This document shows, one piece after another, positions 25,950-35,020 of a stretch of 64,000 bases of DNA. The stretch is taken from the NCBI RefSeq assembly GCF_901875635.1, contig NZ_CABFMN010000106.1:89933-153932 (forward strand). The letters run 5' to 3'. A program made the position numbers and the translations under genes. The notes beneath the pieces were generated by a model. That model had not been told where the DNA came from. It did not search any database and saw nothing but the letters and a program-made list of their open reading frames with translations. The DNA is from Xylophilus ampelinus (GTDB taxonomy: Bacteria; Pseudomonadota; Gammaproteobacteria; Burkholderiales; Burkholderiaceae_C). Each line of letters starts with the position of its first letter. The first letter of the stretch is position 1.

Positions 25950-26344
25950 TGGGTTGGACGCGATCCCCCTGGGTGTACCGGGCAGCCCTGCTGCTGCTGT
26001 GCGCGGCGTACCTGCAAGGCGGCCTGGTCAAGGCCTTCGACTTCGACGGCGCCATCGCCGAGATGACGCATTTCGGCCTCGCGCCGGCCGCGCCGCTGGC
26101 GGCCGCCGTGATCGTGCTGGAACTGGGTGCGTCGGTGTTGATCCTCAGCGGCCGGCTGCGCTGGCTCGGCGCCCTGATGCTGGCCGCCTTCACGCTGGGT
26201 GCCACCTTCCTCGCGCTGCGCTTCTGGGAGATGCCGCCGCCCCAACGCTTCGGCGCGGCCAATGCCTTCTTCGAGCACCTGGGCCTGGTGGGCGGCTTCA
26301 TCCTCGTGGCCTGGCTCGACTGGAAGGAGCGCCTGCATGGCTGA
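25949..26344 (+). CDS. DoxX family membrane protein
   Basis: This 131-residue protein has four membrane helices. QGGLVKAFDF near residue 25 and LELGASVLIL, LGALMLAAFTLGATF and FEHLGLVGGFILVA match the DoxX pattern. Its ATG (25949) overlaps the amidohydrolase stop, and its end overlaps the MFS gene by 8 bases. The role in the operon is unknown; DoxX proteins are often tied to redox or membrane stress. Confidence 0.82.
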   Translation: MGWTRSPWVYRAALLLLCAAYLQGGLVKAFDFDGAIAEMTHFGLAPAAPLAAAVIVLELGASVLILSGRLRWLGALMLAAFTLGATFLALRFWEMPPPQRFGAANAFFEHLGLVGGFILVAWLDWKERLHG

Positions 26345-27917
26345 GGCCTCACCTAAAAGCAGTTTCGCACCCCTGCGGCTCCCGGTGTTCGCGGTGCTGT
26401 GGGGCGCCACGGTGCTGGGCAACATCGGCAGCTTCATGCGCGACGTGGCCAGCGCCTGGCTGGTCACCGACCTGTCGCCCAGCCCCACGGCGGTCGCGCT
26501 CATCCAGACGGCGGCGACGCTGCCGGTCTTCCTGCTGGCCATCCCGGCCGGCGTGCTGTCGGACATCCTCGACCGGCGGCGCTTCCTGATCGCGGTGCAG
26601 GTCCTGCTCGCGGCGGTGAGCACCGCGCTGCTCCTGCTCTCGCGCTCGGGCGCGCTCACCGTCGAGTACCTCATCGTGCTGACCTTCATCGGCGGCGTGG
26701 GCGCGGCGCTGATGGGGCCGACCTGGCAGTCCATCGTGCCGGAGCTGGTGCCGCGCGAGGAGCTGAAGAGCGCGGTGGCGCTCAACTCGCTGGGCATCAA
26801 CATCGCGCGCGCGATCGGCCCGGCGCTGGGGGGTCTGATCCTGGCGAGCTTCGGTGCCGCGATGACCTACGGCGCCGACGTGGCGAGCTACGTCTTCGTC
26901 ATCGCCGCACTGCTGTGGTGGAAGCGGCCGGCAGCCACCGACGCCGACGGCCTGTCGGAGAACTTCGGCGGCGCCTTCCGGGCCGGCCTGCGCTATGCGC
27001 GCGCCAGCCGCGAACTGCACATCGTGCTGCTGCGTGCGGCCGTGTTCTTCCTCTTCGCCAGTGCCGCCTGGGCCCTGCTGCCGCTGGTGGCGCGGCAGAT
27101 GCTCCAGGGCACGGCGGGCTTCTACGGCGTGCTGATGGGCGCCGTGGGTGCCGGCGCGATCGTGGGTGCGCTGGTGATGCCGCGGCTGCGCGCCAGGCTC
27201 GATGCCGACGGCCTGATCCTCCTGGCCTCGGTGCTCACGGTGGCGGTGCTGGGCGCGCTGGTGCTGGCGCCGCCGCAGTGGCTGGCGGTGTTGCTGCTGC
27301 TGGTGCTGGGCGTGGGCTGGATCACGGCGCTGACCACGCTCAACGGCGTGGCGCAGGCGGTGCTGCCCAACTGGGTGCGCGGCCGCGGCCTGGCCGTCTA
27401 CCTCACGGTGTTCAACGGCGCCATGGCCGCGGGCAGCCTGGGCTGGGGCTTGGTGGCGCAGCAGATCGGCGTGCGCGGGGCGCTGGTGGGTGCCGCGGCC
27501 GGGCTGTTGCTCGTCGCCCTGCTCTTCCACCGCGTGCGCCTGCCTGCCGGCGAGGCCGACCTGCAGGCCTCGCGCCACTGGCCCGAGCCGCTGCTGGCCG
27601 AGCCCGTGGCGCACGACCGCGGGCCGGTGATGGTCCAGGTGGAGTACCGCGTGCGCAAGGAAGACCGGCCGGCCTTCCTGGAGGCGGTGCGCCGCCTGGC
27701 GCCCGAACGCCGCCGCGACGGCGCCTATGCCTGGGGCCTGCACGAACACACGGCCGACCCGGAGCGCATCGTGGAATGGTTCATGGTCGAGTCCTGGGCC
27801 GAGCACCTGCGCCAGCACCACCGCGTGTCGCATGCCGACGCCGACCTGCAGGACGAGGTGGTGCGCTGGCACATCGGGCCGCAGCGGCCCGAGGTCCATC
27901 ACTTCCTGGCGCTGTGA
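26337..27917 (+). CDS. MFS transporter (MFS_3 / EntS-like) with C-terminal soluble domain
   Basis: This is a 526-residue protein with twelve-helix MFS_3 features: FAVLWGATVLGNIGSFMRDVASAWLV at the start, GVLSDILDRRRFLI between helices 2 and 3, and NSLGINIARAIGPALGG. After about residue 415 a soluble segment of about 100 residues follows. It begins at VMVQVEYRVRKEDRPAFLEAV and resembles a dimeric alpha-beta-barrel (monooxygenase-like) fold. This fusion is known in the family but its purpose is unclear. It is the last gene of the LysR-divergent operon and probably exports the substrate or product. Confidence 0.85.
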   Translation: MAEASPKSSFAPLRLPVFAVLWGATVLGNIGSFMRDVASAWLVTDLSPSPTAVALIQTAATLPVFLLAIPAGVLSDILDRRRFLIAVQVLLAAVSTALLLLSRSGALTVEYLIVLTFIGGVGAALMGPTWQSIVPELVPREELKSAVALNSLGINIARAIGPALGGLILASFGAAMTYGADVASYVFVIAALLWWKRPAATDADGLSENFGGAFRAGLRYARASRELHIVLLRAAVFFLFASAAWALLPLVARQMLQGTAGFYGVLMGAVGAGAIVGALVMPRLRARLDADGLILLASVLTVAVLGALVLAPPQWLAVLLLLVLGVGWITALTTLNGVAQAVLPNWVRGRGLAVYLTVFNGAMAAGSLGWGLVAQQIGVRGALVGAAAGLLLVALLFHRVRLPAGEADLQASRHWPEPLLAEPVAHDRGPVMVQVEYRVRKEDRPAFLEAVRRLAPERRRDGAYAWGLHEHTADPERIVEWFMVESWAEHLRQHHRVSHADADLQDEVVRWHIGPQRPEVHHFLAL

Positions 27918-27937
27918 GCCTGCGCGCGCGAGGGAAC

Positions 27938-27976
27938 CGTTCGGGCTGAGCCTGTCGAAGCCCGGCGCGACCCTTC
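27938..27976. repeat. REP-like palindrome, partial copy
   Basis: CCGTTCGGGCTGAGCCTGTCGAAG is the left arm (24 bases; landmarks CGGGCTGAGCC and TGTCGAAG). The right arm, CTTCGACAGG at 27972-27981, is cut off after ten bases where a complete copy would continue with CTCAGC. This is the widespread betaproteobacterial GAGCCTGTCGAAG repeat. It lies between the convergent MFS and zinc-finger genes. A second copy lies inside the quiC gene. Confidence 0.75.
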
Positions 27977-27984
27977 GACAGGTA

Positions 27985-28293
27985 TCAAACGTAGCGCGGG
28001 ATCGGCCCGTTCTGCGGCGTGGTGTCGGTGCCCAGGTCGACCACGACCTTGTCGACGAAGCACCAGCCCCAGCCCTCGGGCGGGTCGTAGCCCTCGATGA
28101 TCGGGTGCCCGGTGGCCTTGAAGTGCGCCCGCGCGTGGCGGTTGGGCGAGTCGTCGCAGCAGCCCACGTGGCCGCAGCTGCGGCACAGGCGCAGGTGCAC
28201 CCAGCGGCTGCCGGTCTTGAGGCATTCCTCGCAGCCCAGCGAGCCGGGCGTGACGGTGTGGATGCTGTCGGTGTGGGTGCAGGCACGCGGCAT
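27985..28293 (-). CDS. UBP-type zinc finger protein
   Basis: This 102-residue protein is a single ZnF-UBP domain. It has ACTH, LGCEECLKTGSRWVHLRLCRSCGHVGCCD (landmarks CEEC, CRSC, GHVGCCDDS) and HARAHFKATGHPII with the zinc-binding Cys and His residues. Bacteria lack ubiquitin, and such stand-alone fingers are of unknown function. GAGGAG precedes the ATG. It ends next to a truncated REP copy. Confidence 0.88.
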   Translation of the reverse strand: MPRACTHTDSIHTVTPGSLGCEECLKTGSRWVHLRLCRSCGHVGCCDDSPNRHARAHFKATGHPIIEGYDPPEGWGWCFVDKVVVDLGTDTTPQNGPIPRYV

Positions 28294-28315
28294 GGCGGCG
28301 CTCTCCTCGAAGGGT

Positions 28316-29227
28316 TCAGTGGCGGTAGGTGCGCCGCCAGCGGCCGGGCGGCAGGCCCATGTGCTGCGTGAAGACGCGGCTGAAATGGCTCTGGTCGGCA
28401 AAGCCGCAGGTGGCCGCGATGTCGGCCAGCGTCAGCGAGGGCCTGGCGAGCAGCGTGCGCGCGCGTGCAAGGCGCTGCGCGACCAGCCACTGGTGCGGCG
28501 TCTGGCCCGTCGTCTCGCGGAAGGCATGGATGAAGTAGCTGCGCGACATGCCGCAGGCGTCGGCGACCTCCTGGGCCGACAGCTCGCCGTCCAGGCGAGC
28601 GGCAAGCATCTCCTTGGCCCGCAGTTCGAGCGTGCGCGGCAGCAGCCGGCGCCGCCGCGGCGGATCGGCCCGCTGGGCCTCGCAGCGGGCCAGCACATGG
28701 GCCGCCATGGCACCGGTGACATGGTCGAGAAAGAGCCGGCTCGCGGCCTGGGGTTGGGCCAGCGCGGGCAGCAGCGCCACTGCCAAGTGGTGCAGCACCT
28801 CGTCGCGCACGCCCGTCAGGCGGTTGGGTGCGCCCAGGCCCAGCGGCACGGCGCGGTCGGCGTCCTGCTCCAGTGCGGCATAGGGAAACTCCACCAGGAG
28901 GAAATCGAAGCCGCTTTTCATGTCGGCCCGGTAGCGCTCGTTGAAGTCGCGCACGTAGATGCTGCCGCAGGCGAAGTGGTGCGTGGTCGCATGGTGGGCG
29001 TGGATGATGCGCCGGCTGTGGCCGTCGGCCAGCGACACGCCCAGCAGGATGCCGCGGCCCGAGGGCGGCGTCTCGACGCTGCCGACCTGTTCGTCGCACA
29101 CGGTCTTGCGGTAGATCTGCAGGCCACCGTCGAGCGAGAGCTGCTCGTTGCGCAGCAGCCGGTGGGCGGAGCAGCCCAGGGCGTCGCGAGGATGGGCAGG
29201 GACGGCGCGTGGGGCGGCAGCAGGCAT
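28316..29227 (-). CDS. AraC family transcriptional regulator
   Basis: This 303-residue regulator has a C-terminal double helix-turn-helix. DGELSAQEVADACGMSRSYFIHAFRE and LADIAATCGFADQSHFSRVF provide the two recognition units, and MGLPPGRWRR the closing block. The N-terminal half is a variable ligand or dimer domain with HHFACGSIYVRDF. It starts at 29227. The zinc-finger gene follows 22 bases downstream on the same strand, so they may be co-transcribed. The target is not visible. Confidence 0.88.
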   Translation of the reverse strand: MPAAAPRAVPAHPRDALGCSAHRLLRNEQLSLDGGLQIYRKTVCDEQVGSVETPPSGRGILLGVSLADGHSRRIIHAHHATTHHFACGSIYVRDFNERYRADMKSGFDFLLVEFPYAALEQDADRAVPLGLGAPNRLTGVRDEVLHHLAVALLPALAQPQAASRLFLDHVTGAMAAHVLARCEAQRADPPRRRRLLPRTLELRAKEMLAARLDGELSAQEVADACGMSRSYFIHAFRETTGQTPHQWLVAQRLARARTLLARPSLTLADIAATCGFADQSHFSRVFTQHMGLPPGRWRRTYRH

Positions 29228-29346
29228 GGTTGCAGAGGTCGGAGGTCCGGGCCGGAACGGGACCCCGAGTGTGACCGAGCGCCGCGCATCGTGGGTGACC
29301 TGCGTGCATGCCCCTCGCCCGCCGGGGCCGGGCGGCAGTGAGACGC

Positions 29347-30246
29347 TCAGGGCCGTGCCGCGGAGCCGCCCGGACGCGCCGTGGCGACCTGGGCGCGCAG
29401 TTCGCGCAGCCGGGCCTTGAGCCTCTGCTCGTTGTCCAGGCCCACCCGCACCATCAGCTTCTGCCCGGCCGACAGCGACTCGATCTTCGGGTCGGCGTAT
29501 TCGTAGCGCACCCAGGGCTTCTCGGAGGGCACCTCGCCCTTGACCTCGACCACGCGGATGGCGATCGGCCCCTGCGGCTCGGGCGCGGCCAGCAGGTGGT
29601 CGATCACGGCGACGACGCGGTCGTTGAAATACTTGCCCGGGTAGCCCAGTTCCTCGTAGGCCTGCTGGAACAGCGGGTACAGGCGGGCGTAGAGCGTCGC
29701 GGCCTGCTTCGCATCGACCGACTCGGCGAAGCGAACGAAGGGTGTGTAGCGCGCCGCGTTGTCCGGCGCGACGGTGCGCTGCGTGCCCTCGCCCGACAGC
29801 GCGAAGCGCCCGCCGGTGGGCCGCGCGGGCCACACCTGCACCGGCGCATGCTCGCGCGGCAGGTTGTCGATGGTGGCGACGAAGCGCCGCACGAAGCCAT
29901 CCATCTGCAGGAAGGCGGCGACGTTCTTGCCGCCGAGCAGTTCGGTGAGGGCCGAGCGCACGCGCGCATCGGCGTCGGCAAGGGGCGGCAGGGCGTCGTC
30001 GGGCTTGGCGATGTCCTCGACCTGGTTCTGCGGCCCCTGCGCCACCGTCGGCGCGGGTGGCGCATCATCCGGCGTGGCCGGCGGAGCCACGACGGAAGCT
30101 TCCGGCGTCGCCGCCGACTCGGCCTGGCGCTGCTGCCACCAGCGCCAGCCGAAGAAGCCGGCCGCCAGCAGGGCCAGCAGCACGACGACGATCAAGCCCA
30201 CGGGGCGTTCGGCGGCGGGGCGGTAGTCGGGTTCGCGGTCGGTCAT
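29347..30246 (-). CDS. DUF3014 domain protein, membrane anchored
   Basis: This 299-residue protein has a short cytoplasmic N-terminus and one membrane helix (VGLIVVVLLALLAAGFFGW). An Ala/Pro-rich linker and a periplasmic domain matching DUF3014 (LLGGKNVAAFLQMDGFVRRFVATIDNLPRE) follow. The C-terminus (LRELRAQVATARPGG) looks coiled. No function is known for the family. It is a single gene, and 218 bases separate it from the cyclase gene upstream. Confidence 0.85.
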   Translation of the reverse strand: MTDREPDYRPAAERPVGLIVVVLLALLAAGFFGWRWWQQRQAESAATPEASVVAPPATPDDAPPAPTVAQGPQNQVEDIAKPDDALPPLADADARVRSALTELLGGKNVAAFLQMDGFVRRFVATIDNLPREHAPVQVWPARPTGGRFALSGEGTQRTVAPDNAARYTPFVRFAESVDAKQAATLYARLYPLFQQAYEELGYPGKYFNDRVVAVIDHLLAAPEPQGPIAIRVVEVKGEVPSEKPWVRYEYADPKIESLSAGQKLMVRVGLDNEQRLKARLRELRAQVATARPGGSAARP

Positions 30247-30404
30247 GGCAAGAGCTTCCTCCGGGTTGGGTTGGCAGGCGTCCGACGGGCCATTGGACGC
30301 GCGTGACGCAACGTGCCCGTAACCTGCTGTGAACCTGCGGCGCGCGTCCCAGCCTGAGGGAATCGACGTAGAAGCCCGAGTTCCGCCGGCTGGCGCTGCG
30401 ACGA

Positions 30405-30469
30405 AATGCTACAAAAAAGATAGCTGCCAGCGCCCGGTGGACGGGCGCCGCGGCCATTTTTCATTCAAA
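30405..30469 (+). repeat. ATAGCTGC-type intergenic hairpin, copy 1
   Basis: The pattern is TGCTACAAAAAAGATAGCTGC, then the stem GCGCCCG-GTGGA-CGGGCGC, then GCGGCCATTTTT. The T-run after the stem makes it terminator-like on the plus strand. It touches the stop codon of the diguanylate cyclase gene. Related copies are at 39005-39072 and 50063-50114. The rest of the 30247-30404 gap shows nothing I can name. Confidence 0.75.
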
Positions 30470-32192
30470 TCTCCGGCGCGCCGCCGGTGTCGGCCACGCC
30501 CTCGCCATGGGCGCAGGCGCGGTTGCGGCCTTGCGCCTTGGCCTGGTAGAGCGCCTCGTCGGCCTGGCGCATCATGGCCCAGGCCACCCGCTCGCCCGGC
30601 GGCGCCGCCGCGACGCCGATGCTCACCGTGACCTGGCCGTAGACCGCGCTGCGTCGCGCCGCCACGGCCGCCACGAGCGCCTGCGCCAACGCCAGGGCAT
30701 CGGCCCGCGCGGCCCCGGGCAGCAGCGCGACGAACTCCTCGCCGCCGTAGCGTGCCAGCAGGTCGCTCTCGCGCAGCCGGCTGCGCAGCACGCCGGCCAG
30801 CATGACGAGCACGTCGTCGCCGACCGGGTGGCCATGCAGGTCGTTGATGCGCTTGAAATGGTCGGCGTCGATCATCAGCACCGCCACCGGCTGGCCGTCA
30901 CGCCGCGCGGCGGCCAGCGCGTGGTCCAGTTGCAGGTCGAAGGTGCGGCGGTTGGGCAGCCCGGTCAGCGGGTCGGTGCGCGCCTGGCGCCCGAGTTCGG
31001 CGTTGGCGGCCTCCAGTTCGGCCGTGCGCTCGCGCACCTGGCGCTCCAGGTCGTCCTGCGTGGCCATCAGCCGGGTGGTCATGCGGCCCAGGGCATCGGA
31101 CAGCGAGCGCAATTCGGCGCTGCTGGCGGCCGGCGGCAGCCGTGCGCCCGGCACGCCCAGTTCGATCTCGCGCGCCGCCTTCGACAGGCGGCGCACGTCG
31201 GCGCCCAGCCGCACGGCGGCAAAGCGCACCAGCAATGCACCGACCAGCGCGGCGAGCACGCCGGCCAGCAGCGCATGGCGGCTGGCGTCGCGCACGTCGG
31301 CGAACACGGTCGCGGCCGGCTCGCGCGCGACGATGGTCCAACCCAGGTCGCCCAGCGCACGCGACGCCGGCAGCCGCGTCGCCGCGGTGAGCCATTCGGC
31401 GCCGTCGTGCCACGTCGCGACGGCCGGGCCGGCACCTGGCAGCGGCGGCATTCGCACGCCCTGGGCGGCCAGCTTCTGGCTCTGGCCTCGCGGCGCGAAG
31501 ATCACCTGGCCCTCGCGGTCGAAGATGAAGATCTCGACGCCGCTGCCGCGCGCCTGCGTCGACAGCACGGTGTCCACGACTTCGCCGACCCAGTCCCAGC
31601 TCGCGTGGACGCCCAGCACGCCCAGGCGCTGGCCGTCGCGGACGACCGGCGCCGCATAGTCGACGAAGCGCTGCGGCTCGCCGTCGCGGCCGGCCGGCAG
31701 CAGCGTGGCGAGCAGCTTGGCGGGATGCACGTCGCCCACGAAGGGGCCGTCCTGGCCGTGCAGGAACCACGGGCGCTGCGCCACGCTCTGTCCGCGCAGC
31801 AGGTCGCCGGTGGCGGCGCGCACCGTGCCCGCCTCATCGGCCACGCCCACCCACAGGTGCGTGCGCGGCGCCGTGGCCTGGATCAGCTCCAGCGTCCGTT
31901 GCGCCTCGGGGCTGTCGAGCCCGGCCGTCCACACGGCGTCGCGGCGCGCCAGCAGGACGACCATGTCGGCGTTGGTGGTGAGGTCGTTGGCAAGGATGCG
32001 TGCCGCGTTGCCCGCCAGCAGCGTCAGCACCCGGCCGGCGTCGGTGCGCACCCGCTCGCTCAGCATCCCGCCCAGCACCCAGGTCAGCACGACCGCCGCC
32101 AGGACCACCAGCGCGCCGAACACCAGCGTGAGCTGGAGCTTGATGGTCAGCGGCAGCGACGGGCGCCAAGGCATCGGGCCGGACCTCCCCAT
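30465..32192 (-). CDS. membrane diguanylate cyclase with periplasmic dCACHE-type sensor
   Basis: This is a 575-residue protein with an N-terminal helix (LVFGALVVLAAVVLTWVLGG), a periplasmic sensor of about 240 residues resembling dCACHE, a second helix (ALLAGVLAALVGALLV), a HAMP-like linker, a short coiled coil and a GGDEF domain. The cyclase motif RYGGEEFVALLPG is intact, so it should make cyclic di-GMP. TDPLTGLPNRR starts the domain. Its ATG (32192) overlaps the esterase stop by ATGA, which sets the start and couples the two genes. Confidence 0.88.
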   Translation of the reverse strand: MGRSGPMPWRPSLPLTIKLQLTLVFGALVVLAAVVLTWVLGGMLSERVRTDAGRVLTLLAGNAARILANDLTTNADMVVLLARRDAVWTAGLDSPEAQRTLELIQATAPRTHLWVGVADEAGTVRAATGDLLRGQSVAQRPWFLHGQDGPFVGDVHPAKLLATLLPAGRDGEPQRFVDYAAPVVRDGQRLGVLGVHASWDWVGEVVDTVLSTQARGSGVEIFIFDREGQVIFAPRGQSQKLAAQGVRMPPLPGAGPAVATWHDGAEWLTAATRLPASRALGDLGWTIVAREPAATVFADVRDASRHALLAGVLAALVGALLVRFAAVRLGADVRRLSKAAREIELGVPGARLPPAASSAELRSLSDALGRMTTRLMATQDDLERQVRERTAELEAANAELGRQARTDPLTGLPNRRTFDLQLDHALAAARRDGQPVAVLMIDADHFKRINDLHGHPVGDDVLVMLAGVLRSRLRESDLLARYGGEEFVALLPGAARADALALAQALVAAVAARRSAVYGQVTVSIGVAAAPPGERVAWAMMRQADEALYQAKAQGRNRACAHGEGVADTGGAPEI

Positions 32193-32851
32193 CAGCCGAG
32201 CGACTGCAGCCAGTCCATGCTGTCGCGCAGCTCCTGCGCGGCGATGGTGTGGGCCACCGGGTAGTCGCGCCCCGACACCGCCAGCGGCAGCGTCGCCGCG
32301 AAGTCGCGGGTGGCCTGCGCCGCCTCGGGCGGGATGACGTTGTCGACGCTGCCGTGGCTGATCCACAGCGTCTTGCCGGCGAAGGCCTCGGCCGGCGCCA
32401 CGTCGGGCAGCACCTCGGGCAGCAGGCGGCTGTGCCACACCAGCGCGGCGCGCAGCAGCGCCGGCCGCGTCAGCAGCAGCGACAGCGCCATGATCCCGCC
32501 CTGGCTGAAGCCGGCGGCCACCACGCGATCGGCCGGCACGCCCAGCTGCTGCGCCGCCGAGGCCAGCAGCTCGCCGACGAGGAAGCGGCTCTCGCGCTCC
32601 TGTTCGCGGTCGATGCGGCGTTGGCCATCGGGGCCGACCTGGAACTGGAACCAGGCGTAGGCGCCGGGCACCAGCACGTTCGGCGCGCGCAGGCTCAGCA
32701 CATGGAACTGCGGGGCCACGAATCGGGCGAGGCCGAAGAGGTCTTCCTCGTGGCTGTTGACGCCGTGCATCAGCAGCAGCAGCCAGGGCGTGGCCGTGCC
32801 CTCGGCGGCGGGACGGTGCAGGAAGGTGAGCGGAAGCTGGAGGTCGGCCAT
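32192..32851 (-). CDS. alpha/beta hydrolase (carboxylesterase/phospholipase family)
   Basis: This 219-residue cytoplasmic hydrolase has nucleophile elbow GFSQGG near residue 114, Asp in GSVDNVIP and His in YPVAHTI as a full catalytic triad. LLLLMHGVNSHEEDLFGLARF at the start resembles YpfH-type esterases. It lies 35 bases after the nitronate monooxygenase gene and overlaps the cyclase gene. The physiological ester is unknown. Confidence 0.87.
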   Translation of the reverse strand: MADLQLPLTFLHRPAAEGTATPWLLLLMHGVNSHEEDLFGLARFVAPQFHVLSLRAPNVLVPGAYAWFQFQVGPDGQRRIDREQERESRFLVGELLASAAQQLGVPADRVVAAGFSQGGIMALSLLLTRPALLRAALVWHSRLLPEVLPDVAPAEAFAGKTLWISHGSVDNVIPPEAAQATRDFAATLPLAVSGRDYPVAHTIAAQELRDSMDWLQSLG

Positions 32852-32886
32852 CGTCGGTCGGATGCGCAGGGCGGGTGGAGGTGGAT

Positions 32887-33948
32887 TCAGCGCGCAGCCG
32901 CGAAGCCGCGGGCGAGCGCATGGGTGAGTTCGGCCGCGGGAACCGCGCGGCAACCGCTGGTATTCTGGCCCGACCACAGCGGCGTGAAGTCGCCGCTGCC
33001 GGAGGCTTCGGCCCTGGCCCGCAGCGGGGCGATGGCCGAGGTGGCGAGCGGGAACTCGGGCGACGCCGAGCTCAGCGGGCCCAGTTCGCGCATCGCGCGG
33101 TTCACGATGCCCCGTGCCGGGCGCCCGGTGAAGACGTTGGTGAGCGCCGTGTGCCGCGCCGCATCGCTCTGCAACGCCGCGCGATGGATGGCGCTGGTGG
33201 TCGCCTCGGGGCACAGCAGGTAGGCCGTGCCCACCTGCACGCCCGCGGCGCCCAGCGCCATCGCGGCCGCCACGCCCTGCGCATCGGCGATGCCGCCGGC
33301 GGCGATCACCGGCACGTCGAGGGCGGCCACCAGTTGCGGCAGCAGCGCGAACAGGCCCGGCTGCCGCGTGAGGTCGTGCGACAGGAAATGCCCGCGGTGG
33401 CCGCCGGCCTCCAGTCCCTGCGCGATCACGGCATCGACGCCGCGCGCCTGCAGCCACAGGCCCTCCTCCACAGTGGTGGCCGAGGCCAGCACCTTCGCGC
33501 CCCAACTGCGCACGCGCTTCAGCAGGGCCTCGTCGGGCAGGCCGAAATGGAAGCTCACGACAGGCGGCCGCAAGGGCTCGAGGAGATCGGCCGCCTCGGA
33601 AGTAAAGGGGTTGCGGCCCGGGCCCGGCGCGATCTTCGCGGGGTCGATGTCGTGCTCGCGGTAGTAAGGCGCGAGGGCGTCGCGCCACGACGCCTCGCGC
33701 GCGGCATCGGGCACCGGCGGCGTGTGGCAGAAGAAGTTGACGTTGTAGGGCCGGCCGCCGACGGCGGCGCGGATGGCCTCGATCTCGCCGCGCAGCGCGT
33801 CGGCACCGAGCATGGCGCCGGGCAGCGAGCCCAGGGCGCCCGCTTTGTTTACCGCGATGGCGAGCGCACTGCCCTGCACCCCGGCCATGGGCGCCTGGAT
33901 CAGGGGCAGTTCGGTGCCCAGCAGCTGGGCGAGGGGAAAGTCGGCCAT
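32887..33948 (-). CDS. nitronate monooxygenase family protein
   Basis: This 353-residue FMN-dependent TIM-barrel enzyme of the NMO/2-nitropropane dioxygenase family has LIQAPMAGVQGSALAIAV at the N-terminus. AVIAQGLEAGGHRG holds the conserved active-site His. AAGGIADAQGVAAAMALGAAGVQVGTAYL (landmarks AAGGIAD, GVQVGT) binds the FMN phosphate. GAGGAG precedes the ATG. It is the first gene of a three-gene operon with the esterase and diguanylate cyclase. The likely role is detoxification of nitronates such as propionate 3-nitronate. Confidence 0.9.
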   Translation of the reverse strand: MADFPLAQLLGTELPLIQAPMAGVQGSALAIAVNKAGALGSLPGAMLGADALRGEIEAIRAAVGGRPYNVNFFCHTPPVPDAAREASWRDALAPYYREHDIDPAKIAPGPGRNPFTSEAADLLEPLRPPVVSFHFGLPDEALLKRVRSWGAKVLASATTVEEGLWLQARGVDAVIAQGLEAGGHRGHFLSHDLTRQPGLFALLPQLVAALDVPVIAAGGIADAQGVAAAMALGAAGVQVGTAYLLCPEATTSAIHRAALQSDAARHTALTNVFTGRPARGIVNRAMRELGPLSSASPEFPLATSAIAPLRARAEASGSGDFTPLWSGQNTSGCRAVPAAELTHALARGFAAAR

Positions 33949-34055
33949 GGTCGCTCCTCGAATCTCGATGGGCTGCATTGTGCGGCGCGAGGTGCCCCGT
34001 GCCGGATGCGGGGGCATCGGCGCGGCCTGTGCAGTGGGCATCGCACAATGCCCGC

Positions 34056-35006
34056 ATGCGCCCTCTTCCCCTTGTCGGCAACAGTGCCGCCCTCGGCCTG
34101 GCGCTGCTGCTGGCCGCCTGCTCGCGCGAGGAAGCGTCGCCGCCCGCCGCCGTAGCAGCGGGCCAGGCCGCGGCAGCAGCGAGCGCGCCGGCACGCAGCC
34201 CCTCGCTGCGCCGCCAGGACCTGATGCCGCTGGCCTTTCCCGGCTGGCAGGACAGCGACACCGCCCGCGTGGGCCAGCCGGCCCTGCCCGAGCTCGGCGA
34301 CGACAGCCGCCCGGTGCCCGGCAGCGCGAAGCCCACCGCCGCCCGTGTCACGCCGCGCGAGGTGGTGCGCCTGTCGGACAGCCGCGCGGTGCTGCTCACC
34401 GAGACCGTGCCGCTGGACGACCAGGGCCATCCGCTCGATGCGCACGTGTCCGGGGCCTGGCTCGGCGCCTACGTCTTCGAACGCCAGGGCGAGGGCTGGG
34501 TGCTCGCGCAGCGGCAGGACGCGGTGGACTACCTAGGCTTCATGGGCAGCTTCGGCGAGACCGCGGTTCACCGGGTGGCCCCGACACGGCTGGTGCTCGG
34601 CGCCACCTATAGCAGTTGCTGGCAAGGCTACTGCGGCAGCTGGCTGACGGCCTGGGAGCTGCAGCCCGGCGGTGTGCGCAAGGTGCTCGACAGCGTGGCC
34701 CTTGCGGCGTCGAACACCGGCGCGCAGGAAGCCTGCGAGGCCCTCCTCGCCGGCGGCCGGCGCGGGCGGGCCGCCGGCGGACCGCGCGATGCCTGCTTCG
34801 ACATCGAGGGCACGCCGCGCTTCGCGCAGGGCGTGCGCGACGACGCGCCCGGCGCATTGACCCTGAGCTTTCGTGGCGCACGCACGAGCGAGGGACGGCC
34901 CGCCGCACGCACCCGCGCCAGCCGTGTCGACGAGCAGGCCGTCTACGCCTGGCAGGACGGTGGCTACGTGCTCACGCGCGGGCGCAATCCGGTGCCAGGC
35001 TTCTAG
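34056..35006 (+). CDS. hypothetical lipoprotein
   Basis: This is a 316-residue protein with a lipoprotein leader, LGLALLLAACSREE, where the Cys is the lipid site. An Ala-rich linker follows (AAAAASAPARSPS). The globular part has no family I recognise. It includes GSFGETAVHRVAPTRLVLG and two close cysteine pairs (SSCWQGYCGSW; ACEALL with DACFD), which may be disulfide bonded in the periplasm. It is divergent from the nitronate monooxygenase gene and ends 14 bases before the convergent acetolactate synthase gene. Confidence 0.75.
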   Translation: MRPLPLVGNSAALGLALLLAACSREEASPPAAVAAGQAAAAASAPARSPSLRRQDLMPLAFPGWQDSDTARVGQPALPELGDDSRPVPGSAKPTAARVTPREVVRLSDSRAVLLTETVPLDDQGHPLDAHVSGAWLGAYVFERQGEGWVLAQRQDAVDYLGFMGSFGETAVHRVAPTRLVLGATYSSCWQGYCGSWLTAWELQPGGVRKVLDSVALAASNTGAQEACEALLAGGRRGRAAGGPRDACFDIEGTPRFAQGVRDDAPGALTLSFRGARTSEGRPAARTRASRVDEQAVYAWQDGGYVLTRGRNPVPGF

Positions 35007-35020
35007 GGCTCTCGAGGCTT

